Origin: Streptomyces sp. B1I3
GTDB lineage: Bacteria > Actinomycetota > Actinomycetes > Streptomycetales > Streptomycetaceae
Length of the DNA stretch: 64,000 bases
Reading direction: 5' to 3'
Assembly: GCF_030816615.1 (NCBI RefSeq)
Contig: NZ_JAUSYD010000001.1
Span: 4,114,501-4,178,500, forward strand
Below, in pieces: positions 57,711-64,000 of the stretch. The position numbers were made by a program, and so were the translations under genes. Under the pieces are notes generated by a model, which saw only the letters and a program-made list of their open reading frames with translations, searched no databases and was not told the DNA's origin. Numbering within the stretch: the first letter of the stretch is position 1; each line of letters opens with the position of its first letter.

Positions 57711-58706
57711 CTACCGCGCCGTACGGCTTCGCATCGCCAGGAACCTGCCCACCGCTCCGCCGACCAGCAGCACCGCCCCCGCCAGCAGCACGATCCACAC
57801 CGTCGTCCGCAGCGAGGCGGTGAGCGCGTCGTACACGGCCGCGGCTCCGTCCCGGTCGCCGCCCGGCACCTGGTCCAGCGCCCGGCCGCGGCCCACGGCG
57901 ACCGCGACGCGCAGCAGGACCGCGCCGAGGACGAACCCGCCCCCCACCACGGCGGCGGCGCCGAGCCCGGCCCGTGCCCCGCCCTCCACCACCGCGAGCC
58001 CGAGGACCAGGACGAGCAGGACCACCGTGCCGACGGCAGGCCAGACGCCGCAGTACCGCAGCCACCGGAACGAGGTGCGCAGGTCGTCCGCCCTATCGGC
58101 GGACAGTACGGTGATCGAGGTCTGCCGGACGGGGATCTGATCGGCGAACGGCACACCGCTGCTGATCAGTTCCTCCCTGACCCCCTGGATCACGGGCGCC
58201 AGGGCGATGGTCACCGCCGGTCCCCCGTCCTCGTGCAGTGCGTCCGTCACGGCCTCGTGCGCCGTCCGGTTCGCGGCGTCCCAGGCCCGCCGGAAGGCCT
58301 CGGTCGTCGTGAAGGAGCGCGCGGTCTTCCGCAGGAACTCCGCGACGGTGTCCTGCAGCGGGCCGGCGTCGATGTTCCGCATCGCCTCGTCGCTGATCAG
58401 TGTGGCCACGGTGTCCTGCACGTCCGCGTCGGAGGCCAGGGGCGAGACGGCTGCGAGGTACCGGTCGGTGTCGTCGATCTCGAGGTCGACCCAGGCGGAC
58501 AGGGCGCTCACCGGGACCAGGACGGCGAGCAGGACGAGCAGTACCGCCGACAGAGCCGCTGAGAGATAGGTCCGCACAGTCCCCAGCCAATCCCCCGGGG
58601 CGGCCGGGCGCCGCAGGCCGTAGCCCATTCGAGTTGCCGGGCGGCGCGGCCGGGTGTGCTCTGGAGGAACAGAGGGACGGGGAGAAGAAAGGGAGTTGTC
58701 CGCCAT
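57711..58706 (-). CDS. Integral membrane protein, function unknown
   Basis: A 331-residue protein from ATG 58706. A hydrophobic helix near residues 45-68 (LSAALSAVLLVLLAVLVPVSAL) is followed by a soluble, probably extracytoplasmic domain of about 150 residues (VDLEIDDTDRYLAAVSPLASDADVQDTVATLISDEAM...), then three more helices (VGTVVLLVLVLGLAVV, AAVVGGGFVLGAVLLRVAVAV, VWIVLLAGAVLLVGGAV). The VSPLASDADVQDTVA pattern is common in actinobacterial membrane proteins without assigned role. Its start codon overlaps that of the divergent gene at 58705 by three bases, so an internal start at 58628 is possible. Confidence 0.75.
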   Translation of the reverse strand: MADNSLSSPRPSVPPEHTRPRRPATRMGYGLRRPAAPGDWLGTVRTYLSAALSAVLLVLLAVLVPVSALSAWVDLEIDDTDRYLAAVSPLASDADVQDTVATLISDEAMRNIDAGPLQDTVAEFLRKTARSFTTTEAFRRAWDAANRTAHEAVTDALHEDGGPAVTIALAPVIQGVREELISSGVPFADQIPVRQTSITVLSADRADDLRTSFRWLRYCGVWPAVGTVVLLVLVLGLAVVEGGARAGLGAAAVVGGGFVLGAVLLRVAVAVGRGRALDQVPGGDRDGAAAVYDALTASLRTTVWIVLLAGAVLLVGGAVGRFLAMRSRTAR

Positions 58707-59118
58707 GGCCACTCACGCAACGATGCCGGCGCGTGGACGACGCGCGCGTGCGCGCACCCCGGCACGGCACCGGCACACCCCGCTCGCCTGGGCGGTGCCG
58801 GTCACGCTGGGCGTCATCCTCGGCTTCTGGGCCTTCTTCATCCGGCGGGACGGCGGGACGACCACGGACGGGCAGATCTGGCTCGGTGTCGTCTCCGGAG
58901 CGGGCTTCGCCGCCCTCTGCTTCGCGCTGGGCCGGATGCAGCGCGCGCTGCCGCGCGAACTACGCGCCGCGGCCTACGGCGCACTGTCGGGAGCCGCGAT
59001 CGGCTACCTGTACAGCCTGCACGACAACAGTGTCCTGGCGTCGACCGTGCTCGGACTGGTGGTCGCCGCAGGAATGCTGTGCATGGCGTACTACGTCTTC
59101 CACACCCGCGAGGAGTGA
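58705..59118 (+). CDS. Small membrane protein, function unknown
   Basis: A 137-residue protein with an arginine-rich N-terminus (MPARGRRARARTPARHRH) and about four hydrophobic segments: LAWAVPVTLGVILGFWAFFI, GVVSGAGFAALCFALG, AAAYGALSGAAIGYLYSL and VLGLVVAAGMLCMAYYVF. It is not recognised as a named family. GGGAG nine bases before ATG 58705 supports the start. The start lies in CCATGG, whose other strand is the proposed start of the divergent membrane protein. A 19-bp terminator hairpin follows. Confidence 0.76.
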   Translation: MATHATMPARGRRARARTPARHRHTPLAWAVPVTLGVILGFWAFFIRRDGGTTTDGQIWLGVVSGAGFAALCFALGRMQRALPRELRAAAYGALSGAAIGYLYSLHDNSVLASTVLGLVVAAGMLCMAYYVFHTREE

Positions 59119-59140
59119 ACGCCCCGCCTTCCGGACTCCT

Positions 59141-59179
59141 GTCACGGTGCGGTCGCCGGCCCGGCGACCGCACCGTGAC
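59141..59179. terminator. Strong terminator after the small membrane protein gene
   Basis: Perfect 19-bp inverted repeat, arms 59141-59159 and 59161-59179, with a single central base, 22 bases after the stop codon at 59118. Confidence 0.8.
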
Positions 59180-59302
59180 GTCGTACGCCCCGAGGAGGCG
59201 GACGGGCCCGACGCGGCCGTACGCGATCTGGTCGCACTGGCCGGTGCGGCGGGCGCACCCGACAACGTGGCCTGTGTCGTCGCCGACGTCGTCGCCCTCT
59301 GA
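59177..59302 (+). pseudogene. Remnant of a PP2C-family Ser/Thr phosphatase (C-terminal tail only)
   Basis: A 41-codon open stretch ending at TGA 59300-59302 reads DVVRPEEADGPDAAVRDLVALAGAAGAPDNVACVVADVVAL. The AGAPDNVACVVADV ending is the last conserved motif of PPM/PP2C phosphatases (usually GGPDNVTCVVADVV), and the preceding segment fits the end of that domain. No start, no metal-binding motifs and no upstream coding sequence remain; it begins right at the terminator hairpin. It is therefore probably the 3' end of a deleted phosphatase gene. Confidence 0.65.
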
Positions 59303-59371
59303 GTCCGCGGCGCTCCTCCCGTCCCCAGGTGCCGGCCGGGGGGCGGAAGGGCGGGGCCGCAGCGGCCGTGC

Positions 59372-59794
59372 CTAGTCGTGGACGACCGTGACCGGGCAGG
59401 AGGCGTGCTGGGTGACGTGGAGGCTGACCGAGCCGAGCAGGGTCGCCTTGAAGCCGCTGTAGCCGCGTGCGCCGACGACCAGCAGGTTCGCGCCCCGGGA
59501 CCGCTCGAGCAGGGACAGTGCCGGGTTGCCGATGACGACGACCTTCCCGACGGCTGCCGCGCCCTCGGCGCCCAGGGCCTCCTCCAGCGCCTCGGTCAGT
59601 GCCACGGTCGCCACCGCCTGCGGGTCGAAGTCCTCCGGCATGCCCGGCATCATCGACGCCCAGCTGGTCGCGGGGTACTCCCAGCTGTTGACCGCCTCGA
59701 CCTCGTCGCCGGTCAGCTCGCCCTGACGGACGGCCCAGCGCAACGCCCTGATCGACGCGTCCGAGCCGTCCACACCGACGACGATCCTGCCCAT
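59372..59794 (-). CDS. Universal stress protein (UspA family)
   Basis: A 140-residue single-domain Usp. It starts MGRIVVGVDGSDASIRALRWAV and ends with the ATP-binding GxxGx9G(S/T) motif in VVGARGYSGFKATLLGSVS followed by HASCPVTVVHD, so it probably binds ATP. Usp proteins respond to hypoxia, stationary phase and other stresses in actinomycetes. GGAGG before ATG 59794 fixes the start over the frame to 59848. It is a single-gene unit; the FMN reductase gene ends 113 bp upstream. Confidence 0.87.
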   Translation of the reverse strand: MGRIVVGVDGSDASIRALRWAVRQGELTGDEVEAVNSWEYPATSWASMMPGMPEDFDPQAVATVALTEALEEALGAEGAAAVGKVVVIGNPALSLLERSRGANLLVVGARGYSGFKATLLGSVSLHVTQHASCPVTVVHD

Positions 59795-59906
59795 GTCCGC
59801 CTCCACCTGGTGCCGAGCGCTTCCGGCATGTGTCTCACATGCGTCCACTCAGCACAACCCGAGGCGAAACGGACATCGGTGGCCTCGTCGGCCACCGGTG
59901 TCCCGC

Positions 59907-60572
59907 TCAGCCGGCGCGCAGCGCGGCGAGCTGCTGCTCGAACGGCACGACCGCTTCCTCGCCGTCGTCGAGCGTGGGCGCCCGGGACGCCCCGGAGACG
60001 GTCCGCCCGGTGACGGCGGAGGCGAGCTCGCCGCCCGCGCGCCGGATCCGGGACGGCAGTCCCTCGGTGTACTCGTCGCCGGACGAGCCCCAGTCCTCGG
60101 AGGCCGCGTACACGGAGGTCGGCAGGACGACCGCCCGTAGGTAGGCGAAGAGCGGACGCAGCGCGTGTTCCAGGACCAGCGAGTGGCGGGGGGTACCGCC
60201 GGTCGCCGCGACGAGGACGGGCTTGCCGGTCAGGGCGGTGGGTTCGATGAGGTCGAAGAAGGACTTGAACAGCCCGCTGTACGAACCGGCGAAGACGGGC
60301 GTCACGGCGATCAGCCCGTCCGCGCCTGTCACGGCGTCGATCGCCGCCTTCAGTCCGCCCGGCGGGAAGCCGGTGACCAGGTGGTTGGCGATGTCGACGG
60401 CCAGGTCGCGCAGTTCGACGACCTGCACCTCGACCCGGCGGTCCTGGTCGGCGGTCAGCCGCTCGCGGGCTGCCCCGGCCAGCCGGTCGGCCAGCAGCCG
60501 GGTGGACGAGGGGCTGCTGAGCCCGGCGGCCACGGCCACGATCTTCAGGGGGGCGGTGGTGAGCACGGTCAT
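59907..60572 (-). CDS. NADPH-dependent FMN reductase (CE1759 type)
   Basis: A 221-residue flavodoxin-fold reductase. It opens LKIVAVAAGLSSPSSTRLLADRLAGAA, with a serine-rich FMN phosphate loop, and contains TPVFAGSYSGLFKSFFDLIEP and LVAATGGTPRHSLVLEHALRPLFAYLRA, typical of the CE1759 group. It would supply reduced FMN to the adjacent luciferase-like monooxygenase, whose stop overlaps its ATG (60569-60572). The natural substrate of the pair is unknown. The open frame reaching 61244 overlaps the upstream gene and is rejected. Confidence 0.86.
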   Translation of the reverse strand: MTVLTTAPLKIVAVAAGLSSPSSTRLLADRLAGAARERLTADQDRRVEVQVVELRDLAVDIANHLVTGFPPGGLKAAIDAVTGADGLIAVTPVFAGSYSGLFKSFFDLIEPTALTGKPVLVAATGGTPRHSLVLEHALRPLFAYLRAVVLPTSVYAASEDWGSSGDEYTEGLPSRIRRAGGELASAVTGRTVSGASRAPTLDDGEEAVVPFEQQLAALRAG

Positions 60573-61672
60573 CGGAGCTCCTTCGGGCCGGCGTCGGCGG
60601 CGGTGCGGGCGGCGGCGACCGCCGGGTGGACGGGGGCGTCCGGCACACCGGCCGGGCGCAGGGCGGCGAACTCCTTGCGCAGCACGGGTACGACCTCCTC
60701 GCCGAGGATGTCGAGCTGCTCCAGGACAGTCTTCAGCGGCAGTCCCGCGTGGTCCATCAGGAACAGCTGGCGCTGGTAGTCGCCGACGGTGTCCCGGAAG
60801 GACAGGGTCCGCTCGATGACCTCCTGCGGGGAGCCGACGGTGAGCGGGGTCTCCCGGGTGAAGTCCTCCAGCGAGGGTCCGTGGCCGTAGACCGGGGCGT
60901 TGTCGAAGTACGGGCGGAACTCCCGTACCGCGTCCTGGGAGTTCTTCCGCATGAACACCTGGCCGCCGAGACCGACGATGGCCTGCTCGGCGGTGCCGTG
61001 CCCGTAGTGGGCGTAGCGCCGGCGGTAGAGGTCGACCATCTTCGCCGTGTGCTCCATGGGCCAGAAGATGTTGTTGTGGAAGAAGCCGTCGCCGTAGTAG
61101 GCGGCCTGCTCGGCGATCTCCGGGGAACGGATGGAGCCGTGCCAGACGAACGGCGGTACGCCGTCCAGCGGGCGCGGGGTCGCGGTGAAGGACTGCAGGG
61201 GCGAGCGGAACTTGCCCTCCCAGTCGACGACGTCCTCGCGCCACAGCTTGTGCAGGAGCGCGTAGTTCTCGATCGCGAGCGGGATGCCCTGGCGGATGTC
61301 CTTGCCGAACCAGGGGTAGACCGGCCCGGTGTTGCCGCGGCCCATCATCAGGTCCACGCGGCCGTCCGCGAGGTGCTGGAGGGTGGCGTAGTCCTCGGCG
61401 ATCTTCACCGGGTCGTTCGTGGTGATCAGGGTGGTGGAGGTGGAGAGGATCAGCTTCTCGGTGCGGGCGGCGATGTAGGCGAGCGTGGTCGTCGGCGAGG
61501 ACGGGACGAACGGCGGGTTGTGGTGCTCACCGGTCGCGAACACGTCCAGGCCCACCTCCTCGGCCTTCAGGGCGATCGCGAGGGTCGCCTTGATCCGCTC
61601 GTTCTCGGTCGGCGTCCTGCCGGTCGTGGGGTCGGTGGTGACGTCCCCGACGGTGAAGATCCCGAACTGCAT
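60569..61672 (-). CDS. LLM class flavin-dependent oxidoreductase (CE1758 type)
   Basis: A 367-residue luciferase-like TIM-barrel monooxygenase. It opens MQFGIFTVGDVTTDPTTGRTPTENERIKA and has EVGLDVFATGEHHNPPFVPSSP and VDLMMGRGNTGPVYPWFGKD, characteristic of the CE1758 branch that is always paired with a CE1759 FMN reductase. With reduced FMN and oxygen it should oxidise an organic substrate, not identified. AGGAGG precedes ATG 61672. A 19-bp box 19 bp upstream (61691-61709) is shared with the pirin gene, and a third GTGAAC copy lies at 61713-61718. Confidence 0.87.
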   Translation of the reverse strand: MQFGIFTVGDVTTDPTTGRTPTENERIKATLAIALKAEEVGLDVFATGEHHNPPFVPSSPTTTLAYIAARTEKLILSTSTTLITTNDPVKIAEDYATLQHLADGRVDLMMGRGNTGPVYPWFGKDIRQGIPLAIENYALLHKLWREDVVDWEGKFRSPLQSFTATPRPLDGVPPFVWHGSIRSPEIAEQAAYYGDGFFHNNIFWPMEHTAKMVDLYRRRYAHYGHGTAEQAIVGLGGQVFMRKNSQDAVREFRPYFDNAPVYGHGPSLEDFTRETPLTVGSPQEVIERTLSFRDTVGDYQRQLFLMDHAGLPLKTVLEQLDILGEEVVPVLRKEFAALRPAGVPDAPVHPAVAAARTAADAGPKELR

Positions 61673-61690
61673 GGCGCCCGCCTCCTGCTG

Positions 61691-61709
61691 ATTTGGTTGA
61701 ACGTTGAAC
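61691..61709 (-). promoter_or_regulatory. 19-bp box upstream of the LLM monooxygenase operon
   Basis: On the minus strand GTTCAACGTTCAACCAAAT, a tandem of GTTCAAC units, matching the pirin box (42539-42557) at 17 of 19 positions and in the same orientation relative to the gene. The direct-repeat nature suggests a regulator binding two half-sites. Confidence 0.6.
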
Positions 61710-61845
61710 TATGTGAACACATCCTACAACGGGGAGCCCCCCTTCCCTATTCCGCACGCGCGGGGCGCCCCCGTGCCGCGTGCGCCGAGGGGCCACGCCG
61801 GCGAAAGACGGCCGGACCGCGACCGGTGCGCGATACACTCACCGC

Positions 61846-61887
61846 ATGACCTCCGTACCGTGCCGTAGCTGGTGGCGCTCCTCCTAG
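61846..61887 (+). CDS. trpL: trp leader peptide with tandem Trp codons, upstream of trpS
   Basis: A 13-residue open frame, MTSVPCRSWWRSS, with two adjacent UGG codons. TACACT (61834-61839) lies six bases before its ATG, so the leader mRNA probably starts at the ATG itself. The Trp codons fall inside a hairpin (61871-61883 with 61887-61899, one bulge), and a terminator-like hairpin follows. This is the arrangement of ribosome-mediated attenuation; scarcity of Trp-tRNA would stall the ribosome at WW and allow read-through into trpS. Confidence 0.78.
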   Translation: MTSVPCRSWWRSS

Positions 61888-61914
61888 GAGCGGCCACCCC
61901 ACCTGCACGGATCC

Positions 61915-61940
61915 AGGGCCGTTCGACTTCGGACGGCCCT
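61915..61940 (+). terminator. Attenuator hairpin in the trpS leader
   Basis: Arms 61915-61925 and 61930-61940 pair over 11 positions with one G-T wobble and loop ACTT. The segment AGCGGCC (61888-61894) could pair instead with GGCCGTT (61917-61923), giving an antiterminator when the ribosome stalls on the Trp codons. Confidence 0.65.
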
Positions 61941-62006
61941 TCCTGCTGCCCCCTGCGTCCTTCGGCGGGCCGTCCTCCACGCACACACCACCAGCGAGGA
62001 GAACCC

Positions 62007-63065
62007 GTGACCATCACCGCCGGCCCGCCCGTCAGCCCCGCTCGGCGCCGTAGCGCCGAACTCGAACAGCAGCTCGCCGAGGCCCCCGGCCGCTTCCGCG
62101 TCCTCACCGGGGACCGGCCCACCGGCGCCCTTCACCTCGGGCACTACTTCGGCACCCTCCACAACCGCGTGCGACTCCAGGACCTCGGCGTGGACGTCTT
62201 CGTCCTCATCGCCGACTACCAGGTACTCACCGACCGGGATGTCGCCGAGCGGCTCACCGAGTACATGGAGGGGCTGCTCCTGGACTATCTGGCGATCGGT
62301 ATCGACCCGGCCCGCACGACGGTGTTCAACCACAGTGCGGTACCGGCCCTCAACCAGCTGATGCTGCCGTTCCTCTCGCTCGTCTCCGTCGCCGAGCTCG
62401 GCCGCAACCCCACCGTGAAGGACGAGATCGCCCACTCCCGGCAGGCGGCCGTCAGCGGGCTCATGTACACCTACCCGGTGCACCAGGCGGCCGACATCCT
62501 CTTCTGCAAGGGCGACCTCGTGCCCGTGGGGCAGGACCAGCTGCCGCACCTGGAGATCACCCGGACCGTCGCCCGGCGCTTCAACGAGCGGTACGGAGCC
62601 GTCTTCCCCGAACCCGACGCGCTGCTCTCCGCCGCGCCCCTGCTGCTCGGGACCGACGGCACCAAGATGAGCAAGAGCCGGAACAACTCCGTCGCCCTGG
62701 GCGCGAGCGCGGACGAGACCGCCCGGCTGATCAAGGGCGCGACCACCGACGCCGACCGGCACATCACCTACGATCCCGAGGCGCGGCCCGGTGTGTCGAG
62801 CCTGGTGCTGCTGGCCGCGCTCTGCACGGACCGGGACCCGCACGCGGTCGCCGAGGAGATCGGGGACGGTGGCGCCGCCGCCCTCAAGCGGACGGTGACG
62901 GACGCGGTGAACACCCGCATGGCGCCGATCCGGGCCCGGCGGGCGGAGTACGCGCAGGACATGGGGTACGTCCGGTCCGTGCTGCGCACCGGTAACGAGC
63001 GGGCGAACGCGATCGCGGAGGCGACCCTGGACGAGGTGCGCCACGCGATGGGAACGCCACGCTGA
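62007..63065 (+). CDS. trpS: Tryptophanyl-tRNA synthetase, probably the attenuated auxiliary type
   Basis: A 352-residue class Ic synthetase charging tRNA with tryptophan. The HIGH-like motif is GALHLGHYFG and KMSKS is intact in GTDGTKMSKSRNN; between them VGQDQLPHLEITRTVARRFNERYG is typical. The GTG at 62007 is preceded by GAGGAGAACCC. The upstream leader peptide and attenuator make it likely to be the inducible, auxiliary enzyme; in S. coelicolor one of two TrpRS genes is controlled this way and confers indolmycin resistance, as I recall. Indolmycin resistance here is inference only. Confidence 0.92.
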   Translation: MTITAGPPVSPARRRSAELEQQLAEAPGRFRVLTGDRPTGALHLGHYFGTLHNRVRLQDLGVDVFVLIADYQVLTDRDVAERLTEYMEGLLLDYLAIGIDPARTTVFNHSAVPALNQLMLPFLSLVSVAELGRNPTVKDEIAHSRQAAVSGLMYTYPVHQAADILFCKGDLVPVGQDQLPHLEITRTVARRFNERYGAVFPEPDALLSAAPLLLGTDGTKMSKSRNNSVALGASADETARLIKGATTDADRHITYDPEARPGVSSLVLLAALCTDRDPHAVAEEIGDGGAAALKRTVTDAVNTRMAPIRARRAEYAQDMGYVRSVLRTGNERANAIAEATLDEVRHAMGTPR

Positions 63066-63095
63066 AAGGGCACCGGAGCGGACGGCGCGGGTGCG

Positions 63096-64000
63096 TCAGC
63101 GGGCCGACGAGTGCTGCCGGCGCAGGAGTTCGGCCAGACCGCGCCGGGTCGCCGCGATGACCACCCGGTCCTCGGCCCGCAGTACGTAGCCGGGGTGCAG
63201 GTCCCAGACCAGGCCCGCCGGCCGGTCGGGCCCGCCGGGGCCCGTACGGCCGTACGGCGGGACGGCGGCCAGGTCCGGGACGCGGTCGGCAGGCGGGGTG
63301 GCGTCCAGGGCCAGGACGCGCCAAAACCCCGGGCGGAACGCCTGCGCGACGGTGCGGCCCTCCAACTGCGGGTGGCCCGCCACCTCCAGGGCGGCGAACA
63401 GCATCACCTTGCGCTCGACCGGCACCGCACCGAGGATCTGCCGTCCCATCATGGCGCCTGCGAACGAGGGGGCGGCCAGGTGGGACACGGAGCGGGAGCG
63501 GGTCAGGGCCTGGGGGTGGGCCGTGCGCAGGGTGCGGTAGACGGCCGTGGCGAACTCGTCGTCGTACAGGCGCAACGCCACCCGGAGGTCCGGCTGCACC
63601 GAGCGGGCGTACAGCGCGGCTTCGAGGTTCGTCGTGTCGCTGCTGGTCAGAGCCAGCAGCGCGCGGGCACGCCGGATCTTGGCGGCCTCCAGGACGCCCT
63701 CCTGGGTGACGTCCCCGAGGACGGTGGGCACGTGCATGCTGCGGGCCAGCGGGATGCCGCGCGCCTCCGGGTCCTCCTCGACGACGACCACCGGGATGTC
63801 CAGCTCGCGGAGCCGCACCAGGACCCTCGTACCGATCTTGCCGAGGCCCAGGAGCACCACGTGGCCGGAAAGCCCCCTCGGGGGCCTGCGCAGGGAGGAC
63901 GCGGCGCGCAGCGAGCCGAACGCCTCCAGGACGGCGGCGACCAGCAGGGGCAGCAGGAGGAGCCCGGCCGTTCCGGAGAGCAGCTGGATGATCTGGCGGG
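63096..64000 (-). CDS. TrkA-N domain NAD-binding membrane protein, 5' end outside the window
   Basis: The C-terminal 301 or so residues of a larger protein that enters from beyond 64000. Within the window it has a membrane helix (IIQLLSGTAGLLLLPLLVAAVLEAF), then a TrkA-N Rossmann domain with VVLLGLGKIGTRVLVRL and the acidic end of strand two (VVVEEDPEA), and a further domain ending RRQHSSAR. This is the layout of RCK-regulated potassium channels or related NAD-binding membrane proteins, similar in plan to the channel gene at 12507 but not closely alike. A start cannot be given. Confidence 0.8.
   Translation of the reverse strand, partial: RQIIQLLSGTAGLLLLPLLVAAVLEAFGSLRAASSLRRPPRGLSGHVVLLGLGKIGTRVLVRLRELDIPVVVVEEDPEARGIPLARSMHVPTVLGDVTQEGVLEAAKIRRARALLALTSSDTTNLEAALYARSVQPDLRVALRLYDDEFATAVYRTLRTAHPQALTRSRSVSHLAAPSFAGAMMGRQILGAVPVERKVMLFAALEVAGHPQLEGRTVAQAFRPGFWRVLALDATPPADRVPDLAAVPPYGRTGPGGPDRPAGLVWDLHPGYVLRAEDRVVIAATRRGLAELLRRQHSSAR

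Overview
The window is high-GC actinobacterial DNA, almost certainly from a Streptomyces chromosome arm-proximal core region close to oriC. The evidence is very strong G/C at third codon positions, many GTG starts, GTGA/ATGA stop-start overlaps, Streptomyces-type families (SARP regulator, paired Ser/Thr kinases, Bpa, mycothiol-dependent maleylpyruvate isomerase family, K15-type DD-peptidase) and two branched-chain dehydrogenase clusters about 13 kb apart, which is the bkdABC/bkdFGH arrangement I recall from S. avermitilis and S. coelicolor. A perfect 14-bp parS site (12500-12513) and a small cluster of DnaA-box-like 9-mers (5871-5919) fit a location near the origin.

Layout. 1-2.8 kb: overlapping DUF5819, HTTM and TrmH-type methyltransferase genes. 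2.8-5.3 kb: paaN divergent from a TetR regulator. 5.3-9.6 kb: an Lrp/AsnC regulator divergent from bkdABC. 10-14.7 kb: a MobA-like/DUF6457 fusion, moeA, a K+ channel with RCK domain, and a quinone oxidoreductase. 14.9-20.1 kb: the proteasome activator Bpa, a small secreted/anchored protein, and two divergent membrane Ser/Thr kinases. 20.2-22.7 kb: a phosphotransferase, a PPOX-fold protein and a NarL-type response regulator. 23-26.6 kb: bkdFGH. 26.7-34.2 kb: DD-peptidase, GntR regulator, MFS carrier, MDMPI-type protein, nitrilase-family hydrolase, LURP-one protein and a thioredoxin-NHL protein. 34.3-38.4 kb: a DUF4232 lipoprotein and a 961-residue AfsR-like SARP regulator, with a SARP-type repeat array between them. 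38.5-46.9 kb: M18 aminopeptidase, acyl-CoA dehydrogenase, SseB, pirin, AI-2E exporter-family protein and a PAS-GAF-SpoIIE-HATPase protein. 47-51.6 kb: aspS, an L,D-transpeptidase lipoprotein, metG. 51.9-64 kb: VWA protein, secreted proteins, S4 protein, a frameshifted DUF2630 gene, oxidoreductase, membrane proteins, a PP2C remnant, universal stress protein, an FMN reductase/luciferase-like monooxygenase pair, a trpS with a Trp-codon leader and attenuator, and a TrkA-N protein running off the window.

How the parts work together. Both bkd clusters encode E1-alpha, E1-beta and lipoyl E2, giving the branched-chain acyl-CoA starter units used for fatty acids and polyketides; no E3 is present here. 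A near-identical 14-bp palindrome lies in front of both the paaN/TetR pair and bkdABC, suggesting one TetR regulator may link phenylacetate and branched-chain catabolism. The most distinctive regulatory features are the four 11-bp repeats between the SARP gene and the lipoprotein gene, the ribosome-mediated attenuator before trpS, the parS embedded in the moeA/channel overlap, and a 19-bp box shared by the pirin and the monooxygenase operon. No phage, insertion sequence, CRISPR array, rRNA or tRNA gene was recognised. All calls are by reading alone; no database search was possible.
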